Part shown: positions 28,239 to 39,057 of the stretch, one piece after another
How positions within the stretch are numbered: the first letter of the stretch is position 1
Layout of the letters: each line of letters begins with the position of its first letter
NCBI GenBank assembly: GCA_902525735.1
Contig: CABZIF010000004.1
Location: forward strand, 32,596 to 96,595
DNA: 64,000 nucleotides
Source of the DNA: an uncultured SAR86 cluster bacterium
GTDB lineage: Bacteria; Pseudomonadota; Gammaproteobacteria; Magnimaribacterales; AG-339-G14
Reading direction: 5' to 3'
The notes under the pieces: generated by a model
What the model was told of the DNA's origin: nothing
Database searches by the model: none
Seen by the model: only the letters and a program-made list of their open reading frames with translations
Program-made: the position numbers and the translations under genes

Positions 28239-29395
28239 TTAGAAAGTTCTACAGCCTTTTTTGCTGCAATGGATAGATCTGATTCAAAAATGATATTTAA
28301 ATCGCTTTCAGTTAAAATCTCTTGAGCAATATTTGCATTATTTCCTTTCAGTCTGACTATAACTGGAATATCTACTCCTACTTCTTTTACAGCAGAAATA
28401 ATTCCCTCTGCAACAACATCGCATTTCACTATGCCTCCGAAAATATTAATTAAAATCGCTTTTACCTTTTGATCAGAAAGAATAATTTTAAATGCCTCTG
28501 AAACACTTTTTTCGTTTACTCCACCCCCGACATCCAAAAAATTTGCAGGAAAGCCGCCAGCAAGTTTAATAATATCCATTGTTCCCATAGCCAAACCTGC
28601 GCCATTCACCATGCAACCAATTTCACCTTCAAGAGATACATAATTCAAATCCCATTTTGACGCTTCAAGCTCTCTTTGTTCCTCTTGAGATGTGTCTCTT
28701 AAAGTCATAAGTTCTTCATGTCTAAATAATGCATTGCTATCAACACTAACTTTTCCATCCAAACATTTAAGTTTATTTTTATCATCAATCACTAGGGGGT
28801 TGATTTCGACCAATGCTAAGTCTTTCTCAATAAATAATTTTGAAAGATTTTTAAAAATATCTATAAATTGTTTTGTTTGCTCGCTATTTAAATTCAATCC
28901 TTGAGCTAATCTTTTTGCGTCATCATCTGAAGCTTCTTCTTCAATTTTTACAGAAGCCTTGAAGATTTTTTCTGGATTATTTTCTGCGACTTCTTCTATG
29001 TTAACTCCTCCTTCTGGAGAAACCATTACTACAATTGATCTAGTTGATCTATCCACAACTAGACCAAGATAAAGCTCGGATAATATTTCTGTATATTCTT
29101 CAATAAGAATACTATTAACTGGCTGACCGTTTTTATCTGTTTGATAAGTGACTAAGTTTTTTCCCAGCCATTTTTTTGCAAAAATTTCTACATCATCAAG
29201 ACTTTGGACAACTTCAACTCCGCCAGCTTTCCCTCTCCCGCCTGCGTGTACTTGGGCTTTAACAACCCATTTAGAAACATTTAATTTTTTGGCTAATTCC
29301 TTTGCCTCTTCAACTGTATTTGCAACAAAGAAATTTGATGTTGGAAGATCGTAAGATTTAAAAAGAGTTTTTGCTTGATGTTCGTGTAAGTTCAA
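28235..29395 (-). CDS. sucC: Succinyl-CoA synthetase beta subunit
   Basis: 386 residues (E. coli 388). The ATP-grasp domain begins [34 protein letters not shown] binds nucleotide and [10 protein letters not shown] holds the metal-ligand region; the C-terminal domain has [18 protein letters not shown], the power helix region. The start is a TTG at 29395, the position matching other SucC proteins. It follows sdhB by 10 bases; the usual sucA and sucB genes are not between them. Confidence 0.96.
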   Translation of the reverse strand: MNLHEHQAKTLFKSYDLPTSNFFVANTVEEAKELAKKLNVSKWVVKAQVHAGGRGKAGGVEVVQSLDDVEIFAKKWLGKNLVTYQTDKNGQPVNSILIEEYTEILSELYLGLVVDRSTRSIVVMVSPEGGVNIEEVAENNPEKIFKASVKIEEEASDDDAKRLAQGLNLNSEQTKQFIDIFKNLSKLFIEKDLALVEINPLVIDDKNKLKCLDGKVSVDSNALFRHEELMTLRDTSQEEQRELEASKWDLNYVSLEGEIGCMVNGAGLAMGTMDIIKLAGGFPANFLDVGGGVNEKSVSEAFKIILSDQKVKAILINIFGGIVKCDVVAEGIISAVKEVGVDIPVIVRLKGNNANIAQEILTESDLNIIFESDLSIAAKKAVELSK

Positions 29396-29405
29396 AGTGC
29401 TTTTA

Positions 29406-30143
29406 TTATAAAGCTCTTTTCACCAACATTTTTTTTATTTCGTTAATAGCTTTAGTTGGATTCAACCCTTTAGGACAAACTGAAACACAATTCATAATTC
29501 CATGACATCTAAAGACGCTAAAAGCATCTTCAAGCTGATCCAACCTTTCCTCTCTTGCTGTATCTCTACTGTCAGAAATAAATCTATATGCTTGAAGAAG
29601 AGCTGCTGGTCCTAAAAATTTATCTGGATTCCACCAAAAAGACGGACATGCTGTAGAGCAACAACCGCATAAAATACACTCATATAAACCATCTAATTTA
29701 TCTCTATCTTCGACTGTTTGAGGAATTTCTTTTCCGTTATCTTCTTTATCAGAAATTAAATAAGGTCTGATCTTTTTATATTGATCTACAAATTGAGTCA
29801 TATCGACTATCAAATCTTTTACTACAGGCAATCCAGGTAAAGGCCTTATCTCTAATTTATTTTTTTTCACAACCTCAGATAAAGGCGTAATGCAACCTAA
29901 TCCATTTTTTCCATTGATATTCATGCCATCTGAACCACAAACACCTTCTCTGCAAGAACGTCTGAATGAAATTGATGGATCTTGCTCTTTAGCTAAGTGA
30001 AGTGCATCTAAGACCATTATGTCTTTGTCGCTTGGAATATCAATGTCCATCTCTTGCATGAAAGGCTTGTTTCCCGTGTCAGGATCATACCTATAAATAC
30101 TCATTTTTAGAGTTGAGATTTGTTCTGTTGCTATTGAATTCAT
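29406..30143 (-). CDS. sdhB: Succinate dehydrogenase iron-sulfur subunit
   Basis: 245 residues. It carries electrons from the flavin to ubiquinone in complex II on the inner membrane face. The [2Fe-2S] motif CREGVCGSDGMNINGKNGLGC, the [4Fe-4S] motif CILCGCCSTACP and the [3Fe-4S] cluster segment CHGIMNCVSVCPKGLNP are all complete. It shares one base with the sdhA stop codon. The N-terminus is slightly longer than E. coli SdhB (238). Confidence 0.97.
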   Translation of the reverse strand: MNSIATEQISTLKMSIYRYDPDTGNKPFMQEMDIDIPSDKDIMVLDALHLAKEQDPSISFRRSCREGVCGSDGMNINGKNGLGCITPLSEVVKKNKLEIRPLPGLPVVKDLIVDMTQFVDQYKKIRPYLISDKEDNGKEIPQTVEDRDKLDGLYECILCGCCSTACPSFWWNPDKFLGPAALLQAYRFISDSRDTAREERLDQLEDAFSVFRCHGIMNCVSVCPKGLNPTKAINEIKKMLVKRAL

Positions 30144-31948
30144 TAATAAGTCCTTGCAAAAGGTTGAAAAGCTTGGACTATTTTTGGTCTAAAGTTGACG
30201 TCTCTTTTTGATATCTCTTTATTCCCTTTAAAATAAATTGAATGTTTCAACCAATTTTCATCATCCCTTTCAGGATAATCATCTCTTGAATGAGCTCCTC
30301 TGCTTTCTTTTCTTTCGTTTGCGCTAATGGCAGTTGCCTCAGCGACCTCAAGTAAATTTAGAAGCTCTAGGGCTTCAATTCTAGCAGTATTAAATCTAGA
30401 AGACTTATCTGCTAAGTGAAGGCTTTCAGCTCTAGCTCTTATTTCCTCTATGACTTTAATACCACTTTTCATGTTATCTTCTCTTCTAAATACACCAAAA
30501 CTAGTTTGCATAATATCCTGCAGATCTTTTTTAATAACTGAAGCATTTTCACCGTCTGAACTGATGTTTACCCTGTTTATATTTCTAAGAGCTTTGTTGA
30601 CGTCTTCTTTTGAGGGATCTTTAATATCTATTCCTTGTTTAAAAGATTCTTCAATGTGAAGTCCGGCAGATCTTCCAAATACTACTAAATCTAGAAGAGA
30701 GTTTCCTCCCAACCTATTTCCACCATGCACAGAAACGCAAGCAGCCTCACCTGCTGCATAAAGTCCTTCTACTAAAGAATCAGATCCATCTGCTTTCTGA
30801 GTTATGACTTGGCCATTAACATTGGTTGGTATTCCGCCCATAGCATAGTGACAAGTTGGAACTACAGGAATTGGGTGTTCTGCTGGATCAATTCCAGCAA
30901 ATGTTTTCGATAATTCAGTAATCCCAGGAAGTCTTTTATGAAGAAGATCCGCTCCTAAGTGGTCTAATTTTAAAAAACAATGATCAGCTTCGGGTCCGCA
31001 ACCACGCCCTTCGATGATTTCTAGCATCATCGATCTTGCTACAACATCTCTGCTTGCTAAATCTTTAGCATTGGGAGCGTAGCGCTCCATGAATCTTTCT
31101 CCATCTTTATTAATTAAATATCCGCCTTCACCTCTACAGCCTTCTGTTACTAAAGTACCAGCACCATGAATTCCAGTTGGATGAAATTGCCACATTTCCA
31201 TATCTTGAACTGCTAGGCCAGCTCTTAAAGCCATTCCGGTTCCGTCTCCAGTATTGATAAGAGCATTAGTGGTAGATTTATAAATCCTTCCAGCTCCGCC
31301 AGTTGCTAACACAGTTGCTTTGGCTTTTAAAAAATAAGCTTCGCCAGACTCAATTTCAAAGGCAATTACTCCAGTTACTTGATCTTCGCTGTTTAGTACT
31401 AAGTCGACTGCAAACCATTCACTCAAAAAATTAGTTCCAGCTTTAACATTCGCTTGATAAAGGGTATGCAAGAGTGCATGCCCCGTCCTGTCGGCGGCAG
31501 CACAAGTTCTCTCAGCCTGTCCGCCTTTGCCGTAATCTTTAGATTGTCCGCCGAATGCTCTTTGATATATTTTTCCTTCCTCGGTTCTAGAAAATGGTAG
31601 ACCCATATTTTCTAATTCGAAAACAGTTGCCGGGCCCTCTTGACACATATATTCAATAGAATCTTGATCTCCAATAAAATCTGACCCTTTTACAGTGTCA
31701 TACATATGCCAACGCCAATCATCATTTGGGTCAGCGCTAGCTATAGCGCATGTGATGCCTCCTTGAGCGGAGACAGTGTGAGATCTAGTGGGAAAAACTT
31801 TTGAAATAACTGCTGTGTTCATTCCAGATTGAGCTAATTGGAGAGAGGACATAAGACCAGATCCTCCGCCACCAATGATAATACCGTCGTATTCCTTTAC
31901 GGGGAGTGAATTCGCATCTAAAGCTTTTCCATTACCATTCATTGCCAT
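30143..31948 (-). CDS. sdhA: Succinate dehydrogenase flavoprotein subunit
   Basis: 601 residues. It oxidises succinate to fumarate. The N-terminal FAD fold reads [29 protein letters not shown] has the His that binds FAD covalently; [21 protein letters not shown] is the active-site segment; [15 protein letters not shown] is the C-terminal FAD signature. A 15-residue leader before the FAD fold is a little long; a start at Met3 is possible. Part of sdhCDAB. Confidence 0.97.
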   Translation of the reverse strand: MAMNGNGKALDANSLPVKEYDGIIIGGGGSGLMSSLQLAQSGMNTAVISKVFPTRSHTVSAQGGITCAIASADPNDDWRWHMYDTVKGSDFIGDQDSIEYMCQEGPATVFELENMGLPFSRTEEGKIYQRAFGGQSKDYGKGGQAERTCAAADRTGHALLHTLYQANVKAGTNFLSEWFAVDLVLNSEDQVTGVIAFEIESGEAYFLKAKATVLATGGAGRIYKSTTNALINTGDGTGMALRAGLAVQDMEMWQFHPTGIHGAGTLVTEGCRGEGGYLINKDGERFMERYAPNAKDLASRDVVARSMMLEIIEGRGCGPEADHCFLKLDHLGADLLHKRLPGITELSKTFAGIDPAEHPIPVVPTCHYAMGGIPTNVNGQVITQKADGSDSLVEGLYAAGEAACVSVHGGNRLGGNSLLDLVVFGRSAGLHIEESFKQGIDIKDPSKEDVNKALRNINRVNISSDGENASVIKKDLQDIMQTSFGVFRREDNMKSGIKVIEEIRARAESLHLADKSSRFNTARIEALELLNLLEVAEATAISANERKESRGAHSRDDYPERDDENWLKHSIYFKGNKEISKRDVNFRPKIVQAFQPFARTY

Positions 31949-31957
31949 AATTTTTCT

Positions 31958-32320
31958 CTATATTACTAAAAGAAAACCACATATTAGGATACCGGCAACT
32001 TGAATATAACTATAAATGGTTAAAATTCTTCTTGCAGGAAGAGCTATTTTTCCAATTCTAGGCTCTGTAAGGTAATCGGTTTCTATATGATGAATACCTT
32101 GTAGAGAGTGATAAGAAATGGACATAGCGACCAATACTGTACTTATCTTTATAGCAAGAATATCAAAAAACCCATTAAGTTGTCCGTAATTAAGGGGGTA
32201 ATGCAACAACCAATAAAAGGTTATAACTGAAAAATATAGGGCTTGATAAATAGCGGAAACCCTTACAAGCACGTAATCTAATATACCTGTTCTCTTCAGA
32301 GTATAAAGTTTTGTTACCAT
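31958..32320 (-). CDS. sdhD: Succinate dehydrogenase membrane anchor subunit D
   Basis: 120 residues with three hydrophobic helices. The gene position between sdhC and sdhA and the segment SISYHSLQGIHHIETDYL, with the His of the quinone/haem region, identify it. The start overlaps the end of sdhC by 7 bases. Sequence similarity is low, as is usual for this subunit. Confidence 0.88.
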   Translation of the reverse strand: MVTKLYTLKRTGILDYVLVRVSAIYQALYFSVITFYWLLHYPLNYGQLNGFFDILAIKISTVLVAMSISYHSLQGIHHIETDYLTEPRIGKIALPARRILTIYSYIQVAGILICGFLLVI

Positions 32321-32685
32321 ACGAGTGAAATTAGTAATAGGCTCATTAGTCCACTAAGTACAATAGTTAAAATTGCTGAAATTTTGCCGGCGTTAAGAGT
32401 TTGCCAATATCCAAAATCCATAACCAAGTGCCTTATCCCGGAAATATAATGATAAGTAAGCCCAGTCAAAAGCAAGACTAACAAGATCTTTATTGAATTT
32501 AAGTTCAAAAGATATGAGGCGATTGAGTAACCTTCTTCAGAATTAGAAGCTAGCACTAATATCATGCTAAAGGGTAAAAGAAGAAGAAAGATTCCGACAG
32601 CCGATATCCTATGCAAAATAGACGAAACCCCTGCAATTGGTAATTGAATCTTTAAAAGGTTGAGAAATATTGGAGGTTTAGACAT
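32314..32685 (-). CDS. sdhC: Succinate dehydrogenase cytochrome b subunit
   Basis: 123 residues with three membrane helices. SSILHRISAVGIFLLL contains the conserved Ser-x-x-x-His-Arg quinone-site motif, and YHYISGIRHLVMDFG holds the haem ligand His. It anchors complex II together with SdhD. It is the first gene of sdhCDAB-sucCD; a TATAAT about 20 bases upstream may be the -10 of its promoter. Confidence 0.92.
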   Translation of the reverse strand: MSKPPIFLNLLKIQLPIAGVSSILHRISAVGIFLLLLPFSMILVLASNSEEGYSIASYLLNLNSIKILLVLLLTGLTYHYISGIRHLVMDFGYWQTLNAGKISAILTIVLSGLMSLLLISLVW

Positions 32686-32725
32686 ATTGATTAGAGGATT
32701 AACTATTATAAATTAAAAATTATCT

Positions 32726-34102
32726 TTAACGTCCTCTGATGCGTTTTCTTTTATTCAGTTGACGTTTTGTTAGTTTATTTTTCCTTGTTTTGTAGGGATT
32801 TTCAGCTATTTTTAAAACTAGTTTTATAGGTATTCCCTTAAGTTGTAAAGATTTTCTGACTGAATTTTCAAGGTATTTAAGATATTGCTTACTCAGAAAA
32901 TCAATTTTATTTCCGTGTAAAACAAATGTAGGAGGTTGCGTATCTAAAATCTTTATAAATTTTATTTTAGGTCTAAACCTTCCTTTCATGGGAGGAGGAT
33001 TATTTTCGTAGGCCTCTATAAAAACTTTATTTACAGTTTTTGGATTTAGTTTTTCTTTGCTTTTTTTAATTAATCTTATCAAGCTCAATATCAAAGAGGA
33101 AGTTCCAAGATTTTTTCTAGCTGATATATATTTAACTTCTAAGTCATTTGCAAAAGATAACTTTCTATTTAAATCTTTTCTAACATTTGTTTTTTTATAT
33201 TTATCTAAAGTTTCAGACTTATTAATGCCTATAACTAGAGGTTTTCCGGAGGATATAGTCAAAGAAATTAAGTGAAGATCCTGATCTGAAATTGATTCTT
33301 TACCATCTATTATGTAGATAATTCCTTCCGATTTTTTCATGGCCTTGATCGCCGCATTGACCGAGTATTTCTCTACTAAGTCACTTATTTTTGATTTTTT
33401 TCTCAATCCAGCTGTATCTGTTATTTTTATATGATTTCCTTTAAAAGTAATCAATTCAGAAATCGCATCTCTAGTCGTACCGGGAGTGCTTGAGACTATA
33501 GATCTTGAGTCTTTTAAAATTGAATTAAAATAAGTAGATTTTCCAGCATTTGGCTTGCCTAATATTCCTATTTGGAAAAAATCATTTTGGCTATCATTTG
33601 ATCGAAAATTAGAAGGAAATATTTTGTTTAAAGAAGTTTTAAAATTTCTCATGCCTAGACCATTTTTTGCTGAAATTTCAAAAGAATTTTTTACTCCTAA
33701 AGAGTAGAAGTCTGAAATATTATTTTTTGACTCTTTAGTTTCAGATTTATTTATTACTAATACGTAATTTTTACCTGATTTTCTTAAAATATCATTAATT
33801 TCAAAATCTAGTTGGGTGATGGAAGAGGAAGAATCTACAAGAAATATCAAACCATCTGCGTCTGAAATTGCTTTTTGAGTTTCAGTTAGTATTAGTTGAT
33901 CAAATTTCGAAGAAGAGTTTGTGATTCCTCCAGTATCAACAAGAATATAATTTGAATTATCAATTTTACAGCCCGAATAATTTCTATCTCTTGTTAAACC
34001 AGGATAATCTGCAATTAACGCGATATCCTCTCCAATAAGTTTATTAAATAGAGATGATTTTCCTACGTTTGGTCTTCCGACTATTGCAATTAATGGGCCC
34101 AT
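32726..34102 (-). CDS. der: Ribosome-associated GTPase Der (EngA)
   Basis: 458 residues from the ATG at 34102; a TTG two codons upstream is the only longer option. Der has two tandem GTPase domains and helps 50S subunit maturation. G1 motifs are GRPNVGKS near residue 10 and GKPNAGKSTY near 180; the DTGG and DTAG switch motifs and NKSE (twice, in place of NKxD) follow. The C-terminal KH-like domain ends in a very basic tail (KTRKNKLTKRQLNKRKRIRGR minus one). It closes the long isc-to-der gene run. Confidence 0.96.
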   Translation of the reverse strand: MGPLIAIVGRPNVGKSSLFNKLIGEDIALIADYPGLTRDRNYSGCKIDNSNYILVDTGGITNSSSKFDQLILTETQKAISDADGLIFLVDSSSSITQLDFEINDILRKSGKNYVLVINKSETKESKNNISDFYSLGVKNSFEISAKNGLGMRNFKTSLNKIFPSNFRSNDSQNDFFQIGILGKPNAGKSTYFNSILKDSRSIVSSTPGTTRDAISELITFKGNHIKITDTAGLRKKSKISDLVEKYSVNAAIKAMKKSEGIIYIIDGKESISDQDLHLISLTISSGKPLVIGINKSETLDKYKKTNVRKDLNRKLSFANDLEVKYISARKNLGTSSLILSLIRLIKKSKEKLNPKTVNKVFIEAYENNPPPMKGRFRPKIKFIKILDTQPPTFVLHGNKIDFLSKQYLKYLENSVRKSLQLKGIPIKLVLKIAENPYKTRKNKLTKRQLNKRKRIRGR

Positions 34103-34117
34103 AAACAAAGTCTATTT

Positions 34118-35245
34118 TCATTTAATTTTTAAAGTGGATATTCTTCCAGACTCATCTAAAACATATAAAAAATTGTTAAATGTGTAGATCTCATAAATAG
34201 CTTGATTTGAGGGTCTGAATCTTCCTTCTATTTCTCCATTATTAAGATTTATCGCATGCAAATATCCCTCATAGTCTCCAACAATCATATGGTCTTCGAA
34301 TCTTTTTGGAGAAGACAATTTTCTGAGCTTAAAGTCATTTAGGCTCCATAGACTATTGCCTTTTATACCATCATAACTTTTGATTAAATCTTCGGAATCA
34401 ACAATGTAAGTTTTATTTTTTGTGTGAAGTATGTCTTTGGTTGAGGACACTGAACTCCTCCAAACAGTTCGACCCTGAACTATTTCAACGGCTGACAAGT
34501 CTCCTTGAAAGGTAACGGCATAAGCTAATCCATTTGGAGAAATAACTGGCATTGCCTCAACATCTATCATTCTTTCAATTTCAGAAACTCCATCAGACAC
34601 GGTTACCGGTACTTCCCATTGAACAACGCCTGTTCGTGATTCAATTTTGACTAAATTTCCATTTCCAAAACCCACATATATGAATTTTTTATTAAATACA
34701 GGTTTGCTTGTTCCTCTGAGACTGAGTGGAGAAACTGTTGATTGGTATTCCCATTTAAAGTTTCCATTATTGAAATCAAGTGCAGTAATTTTTCCATTAG
34801 AACTTTGAACTGCAACTATCAAACCATTAGTTGAGGGACTTGATAAAACTTCGCCATTAACTCTTGATTCCCAAATTTTTTCTCCCGATTTGGCATTAAG
34901 TGAAATTATCTTTCCGTTCTCAGTTGCAAAAAAAATAGATTCAAACCCATACCCTAAGCCTGCAGAAATTTGATCATTAAAACTTTTTTCCCAAATTAAA
35001 TCACCAGTAAAGTCTAAGGCCGAAACTTCTCCTTGCTCTGTAAAAATAAAAATATTGTTTTGATTGAATGCTAAATCAACATCTCCTAAAGGAAAGTCAC
35101 TTAGAATTTTTTTTGACCAGCTTTTCTCAAAAAAAACTTTTGATTGAATATCATTTAACTCAGCTGGCCTCTCCTCTTCTTTAGAGTCTGATTGACAAGA
35201 GATTATTAAAAAAGATAAAAATATAATTGATAAGTTCTTTAACAT
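34118..35245 (-). CDS. bamB: Outer membrane protein assembly factor BamB
   Basis: 375 residues. A lipoprotein signal ends at Cys17 (LIISC). Repeated PQQ-like blades follow, for example LIWEKSF, NAKSGEKIWESRV, DFNNGNFKWEYQS and RTGVVQWEVPV, giving an eight-bladed propeller. BamB is an outer-membrane lipoprotein of the beta-barrel assembly machine. The yfgM-bamB-der order is the normal gammaproteobacterial one and supports the call. The window also has bamC and bepA. Confidence 0.93.
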   Translation of the reverse strand: MLKNLSIIFLSFLIISCQSDSKEEERPAELNDIQSKVFFEKSWSKKILSDFPLGDVDLAFNQNNIFIFTEQGEVSALDFTGDLIWEKSFNDQISAGLGYGFESIFFATENGKIISLNAKSGEKIWESRVNGEVLSSPSTNGLIVAVQSSNGKITALDFNNGNFKWEYQSTVSPLSLRGTSKPVFNKKFIYVGFGNGNLVKIESRTGVVQWEVPVTVSDGVSEIERMIDVEAMPVISPNGLAYAVTFQGDLSAVEIVQGRTVWRSSVSSTKDILHTKNKTYIVDSEDLIKSYDGIKGNSLWSLNDFKLRKLSSPKRFEDHMIVGDYEGYLHAINLNNGEIEGRFRPSNQAIYEIYTFNNFLYVLDESGRISTLKIK

Positions 35246-35251
35246 TTGAAT

Positions 35252-35893
35252 CTAATTTTTGATAGTTGATAGCTTAATTTTAATTAACTCTTTGTGAATT
35301 TCCGAAGACGATATATCTAGGGCTATTTGATAATTTTTTTTCGCTTCTAAGACATTTGAGGACTCCATTTGGGCATCACCTAAAAACTCATACTTTAATT
35401 CATTAAAAAAATTAAAATCTTTACTTAGCAAATCTATGGCATCGTTTAGTTCATTTTGAGATATCAAAAGTAATGAATATTTCAATCTGGATAAGTCTCT
35501 TAGAACGCTAACCTCGTCTCCCCTTTTTTCTAATTCTAAGTTAACTTTTCTCAATTTATCCATTGATCCTTGAAGGTTATTTGAATTGTAGTTCAATTCA
35601 GAAATTTCAAGATTCATTAAAATTGAGTAAATCTGATCAGGATAGTTTTTGTTTGTTTTTTCTTGAATTGAATTTAATTTATCAAAATCAACGTTTTCGT
35701 TATTTAAAAAGGTATTGAATTCATCAAAAAGAATAGAAGCTTCTTTAGAATTCTTTTCCTGGATATAGCCTTGATAATAAATCCAACCAAAAATTGATGA
35801 GAGCAACAAAAAGACAAAAATTATCTTTAAATAGTTTTCTCTAATCCAATCTAAAGAAGTTTGTATAAAGCTATTTTGAGTTAATTCATTCAT
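35252..35893 (-). CDS. yfgM: YfgM-like ancillary SecYEG translocon subunit
   Basis: 213 residues. One membrane helix at about 20-40 (YLKIIFVFLLLSSIFGWIYY) is followed by a periplasmic helical region with TPR-like repeats. E. coli YfgM links the Sec translocon to periplasmic chaperones. Sequence is weakly conserved; the call rests on topology, size (E. coli 206) and position between hisS and bamB. Confidence 0.85.
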   Translation of the reverse strand: MNELTQNSFIQTSLDWIRENYLKIIFVFLLLSSIFGWIYYQGYIQEKNSKEASILFDEFNTFLNNENVDFDKLNSIQEKTNKNYPDQIYSILMNLEISELNYNSNNLQGSMDKLRKVNLELEKRGDEVSVLRDLSRLKYSLLLISQNELNDAIDLLSKDFNFFNELKYEFLGDAQMESSNVLEAKKNYQIALDISSSEIHKELIKIKLSTIKN

Positions 35894-35898
35894 TTTTT

Positions 35899-37149
35899 TT
35901 ATTTTAAGAAAGAAATAAGTTCTTCTTCAGATAATTTTTCATAATTTTGTTCTGAATCTAAATCTTTAATAGTATAAGTTGAAGATTCTACTTCTTCTCT
36001 TCCTAAAATGATTGCAAAATTAAAGTTATTTTTACTAGCTCTCTTCAGTTCCGATTTCAAATTTACATTCAAACCAGAAAACCTGACTGCTGTAGATGGG
36101 AAATTTAATCTAATTTTTTCGGATATTATATTTCCTTGTTTTAAAAAATTTCTATCTAGAACGATAACAGCTATTTGTCTTTGTAACGGGAACTTATATT
36201 TATCTTTGCAAGCAATTAGTAGACGATCTATGCCAAGAGAAACTCCAACAGCTGGTGTTTGTCGACCGCCAAGTTTTTTAGCGAGGCTATCGTACCTTCC
36301 CCCTGCACAAAAAGTATTTTGACTTCCTAATGAATCAGATTTCCACTCAAATACCGCGTCATTGTAATAATCAAGTCCTCTGACAAGATTTTCATTTTCT
36401 TTATATTTAATACCAAAATCACTTAAAAGATTTTTCAATAAACTGAAATTAGTTATTGAATTTTTAGATCTAAATTCCGAAATTCTAGGTGCGTTCAACA
36501 ATATTTTTTTGGTTTCAGTTGATTTAGAATCTAAAATTCTCAACGGATTTTTTTCCAATCTATTTTGACTATCCTTATCAAGTTTACTTTTTAAAGGTTT
36601 AAGAAAGCTCTGAAGAGCTTTAGAAAAATTTTTTTGGTCTTCCTCAGACCCCAGAGAATTTATTTCCAGCCAGGAGTCATTGATTTTATATTTATTGATT
36701 ATAGTTTCAATAATTTGAAATACTTCTAACTCTGCGGTCATGGATTCGATTCCAAATACTTCTGCGCTTAACTGGAAAAATTCTCTATTCCTTCCTTTTT
36801 GAGGTCTTTCATATCTATACATAGGGCCTGAATAAAAAAGTCTTTGCGGGCCCTTGTCTAAGAGACCTTGACTTATAGCAACCCTCATACATCCTGCTGT
36901 TCCTTCTGGTCTCAAGGTTAAAGACTTTTCACTTTTGCTGTTAAAAGTAAACATTTCTTTATTTACTATATCCGTTTCAGCACCAACAGATCTTTCAAAT
37001 AAATTTGTATATTCAATAATAGGTAATCTAATTTCGGAATATGAAAAACTTTTCATTAATTTTTCAGAAAAATTAAACACATGGCTCCATTGATGAGTTT
37101 CTTCAATCGGAATATTGTGCATTCCCCTTACTTTTTCGAGTTTGCTCAT
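35899..37149 (-). CDS. hisS: Histidyl-tRNA synthetase
   Basis: 416 residues (E. coli 424). Class II synthetase: motif 1 near [20 protein letters not shown], motif 2 [12 protein letters not shown]...[22 protein letters not shown] (split here), the His-specific [15 protein letters not shown], and motif 3 [13 protein letters not shown], followed by the anticodon-binding domain. It charges tRNA-His. The start overlaps the ispG stop by 4 bases. Confidence 0.96.
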   Translation of the reverse strand: MSKLEKVRGMHNIPIEETHQWSHVFNFSEKLMKSFSYSEIRLPIIEYTNLFERSVGAETDIVNKEMFTFNSKSEKSLTLRPEGTAGCMRVAISQGLLDKGPQRLFYSGPMYRYERPQKGRNREFFQLSAEVFGIESMTAELEVFQIIETIINKYKINDSWLEINSLGSEEDQKNFSKALQSFLKPLKSKLDKDSQNRLEKNPLRILDSKSTETKKILLNAPRISEFRSKNSITNFSLLKNLLSDFGIKYKENENLVRGLDYYNDAVFEWKSDSLGSQNTFCAGGRYDSLAKKLGGRQTPAVGVSLGIDRLLIACKDKYKFPLQRQIAVIVLDRNFLKQGNIISEKIRLNFPSTAVRFSGLNVNLKSELKRASKNNFNFAIILGREEVESSTYTIKDLDSEQNYEKLSEEELISFLK

Positions 37150-38258
37150 GCTTTCGTAATAATTTTTTTCTTTTCTCTTTTCATTTGATCTACTTTTTGT
37201 CTAACTGTTCTTTCTATATGATTGACAATCTCATCATTGTCTATCTTGTGATCAGGAGAACCATCAATATAAATTAAACTTTTTGGAGAAGCTCCAGTTA
37301 AACCAACATGAGCAGCTTTGGACTCTCCTGGACCATTTACGTAACAACCTATCACAGCAACATCTATCGATTCTTTGATATCTTCTAATCTCAACTCTAA
37401 TTCATTCATGGTCTTGATTACGTCAAAGTTTTGCCTTGAGCAACTAGGACATGCTATGAAATTTATACCTTTTTTTCTTAATCCTAATGATTTTAATATA
37501 TCGAAACCTACCTTGATTTCATCTACAGGATCGGAAGCAAGTGATACTCTTATTGTGTCTCCGATTCCTTCTTTTAATAATTGCCCGATAGCTATTGACG
37601 ATTTTACCGTGCCAGATCGCAATCCACCTGCTTCGGTTAATCCTAAATGGAGAGGCTGAGAAATTTCTTTTGAAATTAATCTATAACTTTCAGTCATCAT
37701 AAAAACGTCTGACGCTTTGATACTTAACTTAAAATTATCAAAATTGAGTTTTTGTAATATTTCTACATGAGCCATTGCAGATTCAACTAATGCTTCAGGA
37801 CACGGTTCTCCATATTTTTTTTGTAATTTTTTCTCTAATGATCCAGCGTTTACTCCAATTCTAATTGGAATTCCATTTGCTTCAGCACAATTAACAACTT
37901 CCTTTACTTTTTGCTTGGAGCCTATATTTCCAGGATTAATTCGTAAGCAATCTGCACCTTTTTCCGCCACTTTTAATGCTATTTTATAATCAAAGTGTAT
38001 GTCTGCGACTAAAGGAACATTCACCATTTTTTTTATTTGAGCAAAAGCATCAACCGATTCTATACTCGGCGTAGATATTCTCACTATATCGGCACCAGCA
38101 TTTTGAAGTTCTTTTATTTGAGTGACGGTCGCTTTAATATCTTCAGTATTTGTGTTGGTCATACTTTGAACTGATATCGGAGAATCTCCTCCAACAGAAA
38201 CGCTACCGACTTTTATTAAAGACGATTTTCTTCTTTTAATTTTATTATTGATTTTCAA
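37146..38258 (-). CDS. ispG: 4-hydroxy-3-methylbut-2-enyl diphosphate synthase (flavodoxin/ferredoxin)
   Basis: 370 residues (E. coli 372). It converts MEcPP to HMBPP in the non-mevalonate isoprenoid pathway. The TIM barrel begins [20 protein letters not shown]; the [4Fe-4S] ligands are in [12 protein letters not shown] and [13 protein letters not shown], which also holds the conserved Glu. The start is a TTG at 38258. It is an Fe-S enzyme encoded downstream of the isc genes on the same strand. Confidence 0.96.
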   Translation of the reverse strand: MKINNKIKRRKSSLIKVGSVSVGGDSPISVQSMTNTNTEDIKATVTQIKELQNAGADIVRISTPSIESVDAFAQIKKMVNVPLVADIHFDYKIALKVAEKGADCLRINPGNIGSKQKVKEVVNCAEANGIPIRIGVNAGSLEKKLQKKYGEPCPEALVESAMAHVEILQKLNFDNFKLSIKASDVFMMTESYRLISKEISQPLHLGLTEAGGLRSGTVKSSIAIGQLLKEGIGDTIRVSLASDPVDEIKVGFDILKSLGLRKKGINFIACPSCSRQNFDVIKTMNELELRLEDIKESIDVAVIGCYVNGPGESKAAHVGLTGASPKSLIYIDGSPDHKIDNDEIVNHIERTVRQKVDQMKREKKKIITKA

Positions 38259-38267
38259 TCTAAAACT

Positions 38268-39053
38268 CTACTTTATTTCGAAATAACTATAATTAGCATC
38301 TTTTTTAGAAATTCTAGAGATATTAATTATCTTATTATTGATAAATATTTTTGTTGCCTCAGGATTTCCTATTTTAAAGATTAATGGCCTATAACCCAAG
38401 ACTTCTCGCTCTTCATTTTGCATCAATTCATAAATTAAATTTTTGTCATTTTCTTCTTCAATTATTATCCAGCTTTCTTCGGAGACAACTATTTTTATTC
38501 TCTCTGGTTCTATTTTTATTGGTTTCTCTAAGACATTATCAATTTCTTCTAAATTGAAAATTGATGGATTTTCTAAAGAAAATTTTTCTTTTTGACTTTC
38601 TAATGCAACTTCTTCTTTTTTTATTTCAATTTCTGTGGTTTTTAAAAATTCTTTTTCATCGTAAAAGTTTTCATTTTCTTGAATATTTATTATCAATATA
38701 AGACTAAACACGGACATAATAAATATACTTGGTACGATATAAGGAAAATTCATTAAAAAACTAAAATATTCATTTTCTTCTTGTTTTTTACCCTCATCTT
38801 TCTCATCAAAATTTAATTTTGAAATAGAGTTTTTGTATTCTTGAAGACATTCACTTGGATTAATACCTAAGAACGAAAAATATTTTTTTATATGAAATTC
38901 AGAATAAATTTTTGCGGGAAGAGAATTAAAATCTCGATTTTCTAAAGCTATTAAAAAACTAATTGGAATCTTAGTTATATCAGAACATTGTTCCAATGTA
39001 AGTCCTTTGGAAGATCTCACATTTTTTAACTGAGATTCCCATTCTGAATTCAT
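38268..39053 (-). CDS. rodZ: RodZ-like cytoskeletal/morphogenesis protein
   Basis: 261 residues. The N-terminal Xre-type helix-turn-helix (SKGLTLEQCSDITKIPISFL) of about 80 residues is followed by an acidic linker, one membrane helix near 109-127 and a periplasmic part with a DUF4115-like C-terminal domain (VVSEESWIIIEE). RodZ connects MreB to the cell-wall elongation machinery. The E. coli protein has 337 residues; the periplasmic linker is shorter here. The gene position before ispG is standard. Confidence 0.88.
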   Translation of the reverse strand: MNSEWESQLKNVRSSKGLTLEQCSDITKIPISFLIALENRDFNSLPAKIYSEFHIKKYFSFLGINPSECLQEYKNSISKLNFDEKDEGKKQEENEYFSFLMNFPYIVPSIFIMSVFSLILIINIQENENFYDEKEFLKTTEIEIKKEEVALESQKEKFSLENPSIFNLEEIDNVLEKPIKIEPERIKIVVSEESWIIIEEENDKNLIYELMQNEEREVLGYRPLIFKIGNPEATKIFINNKIINISRISKKDANYSYFEIK

Positions 39054-39057
39054 TTTT

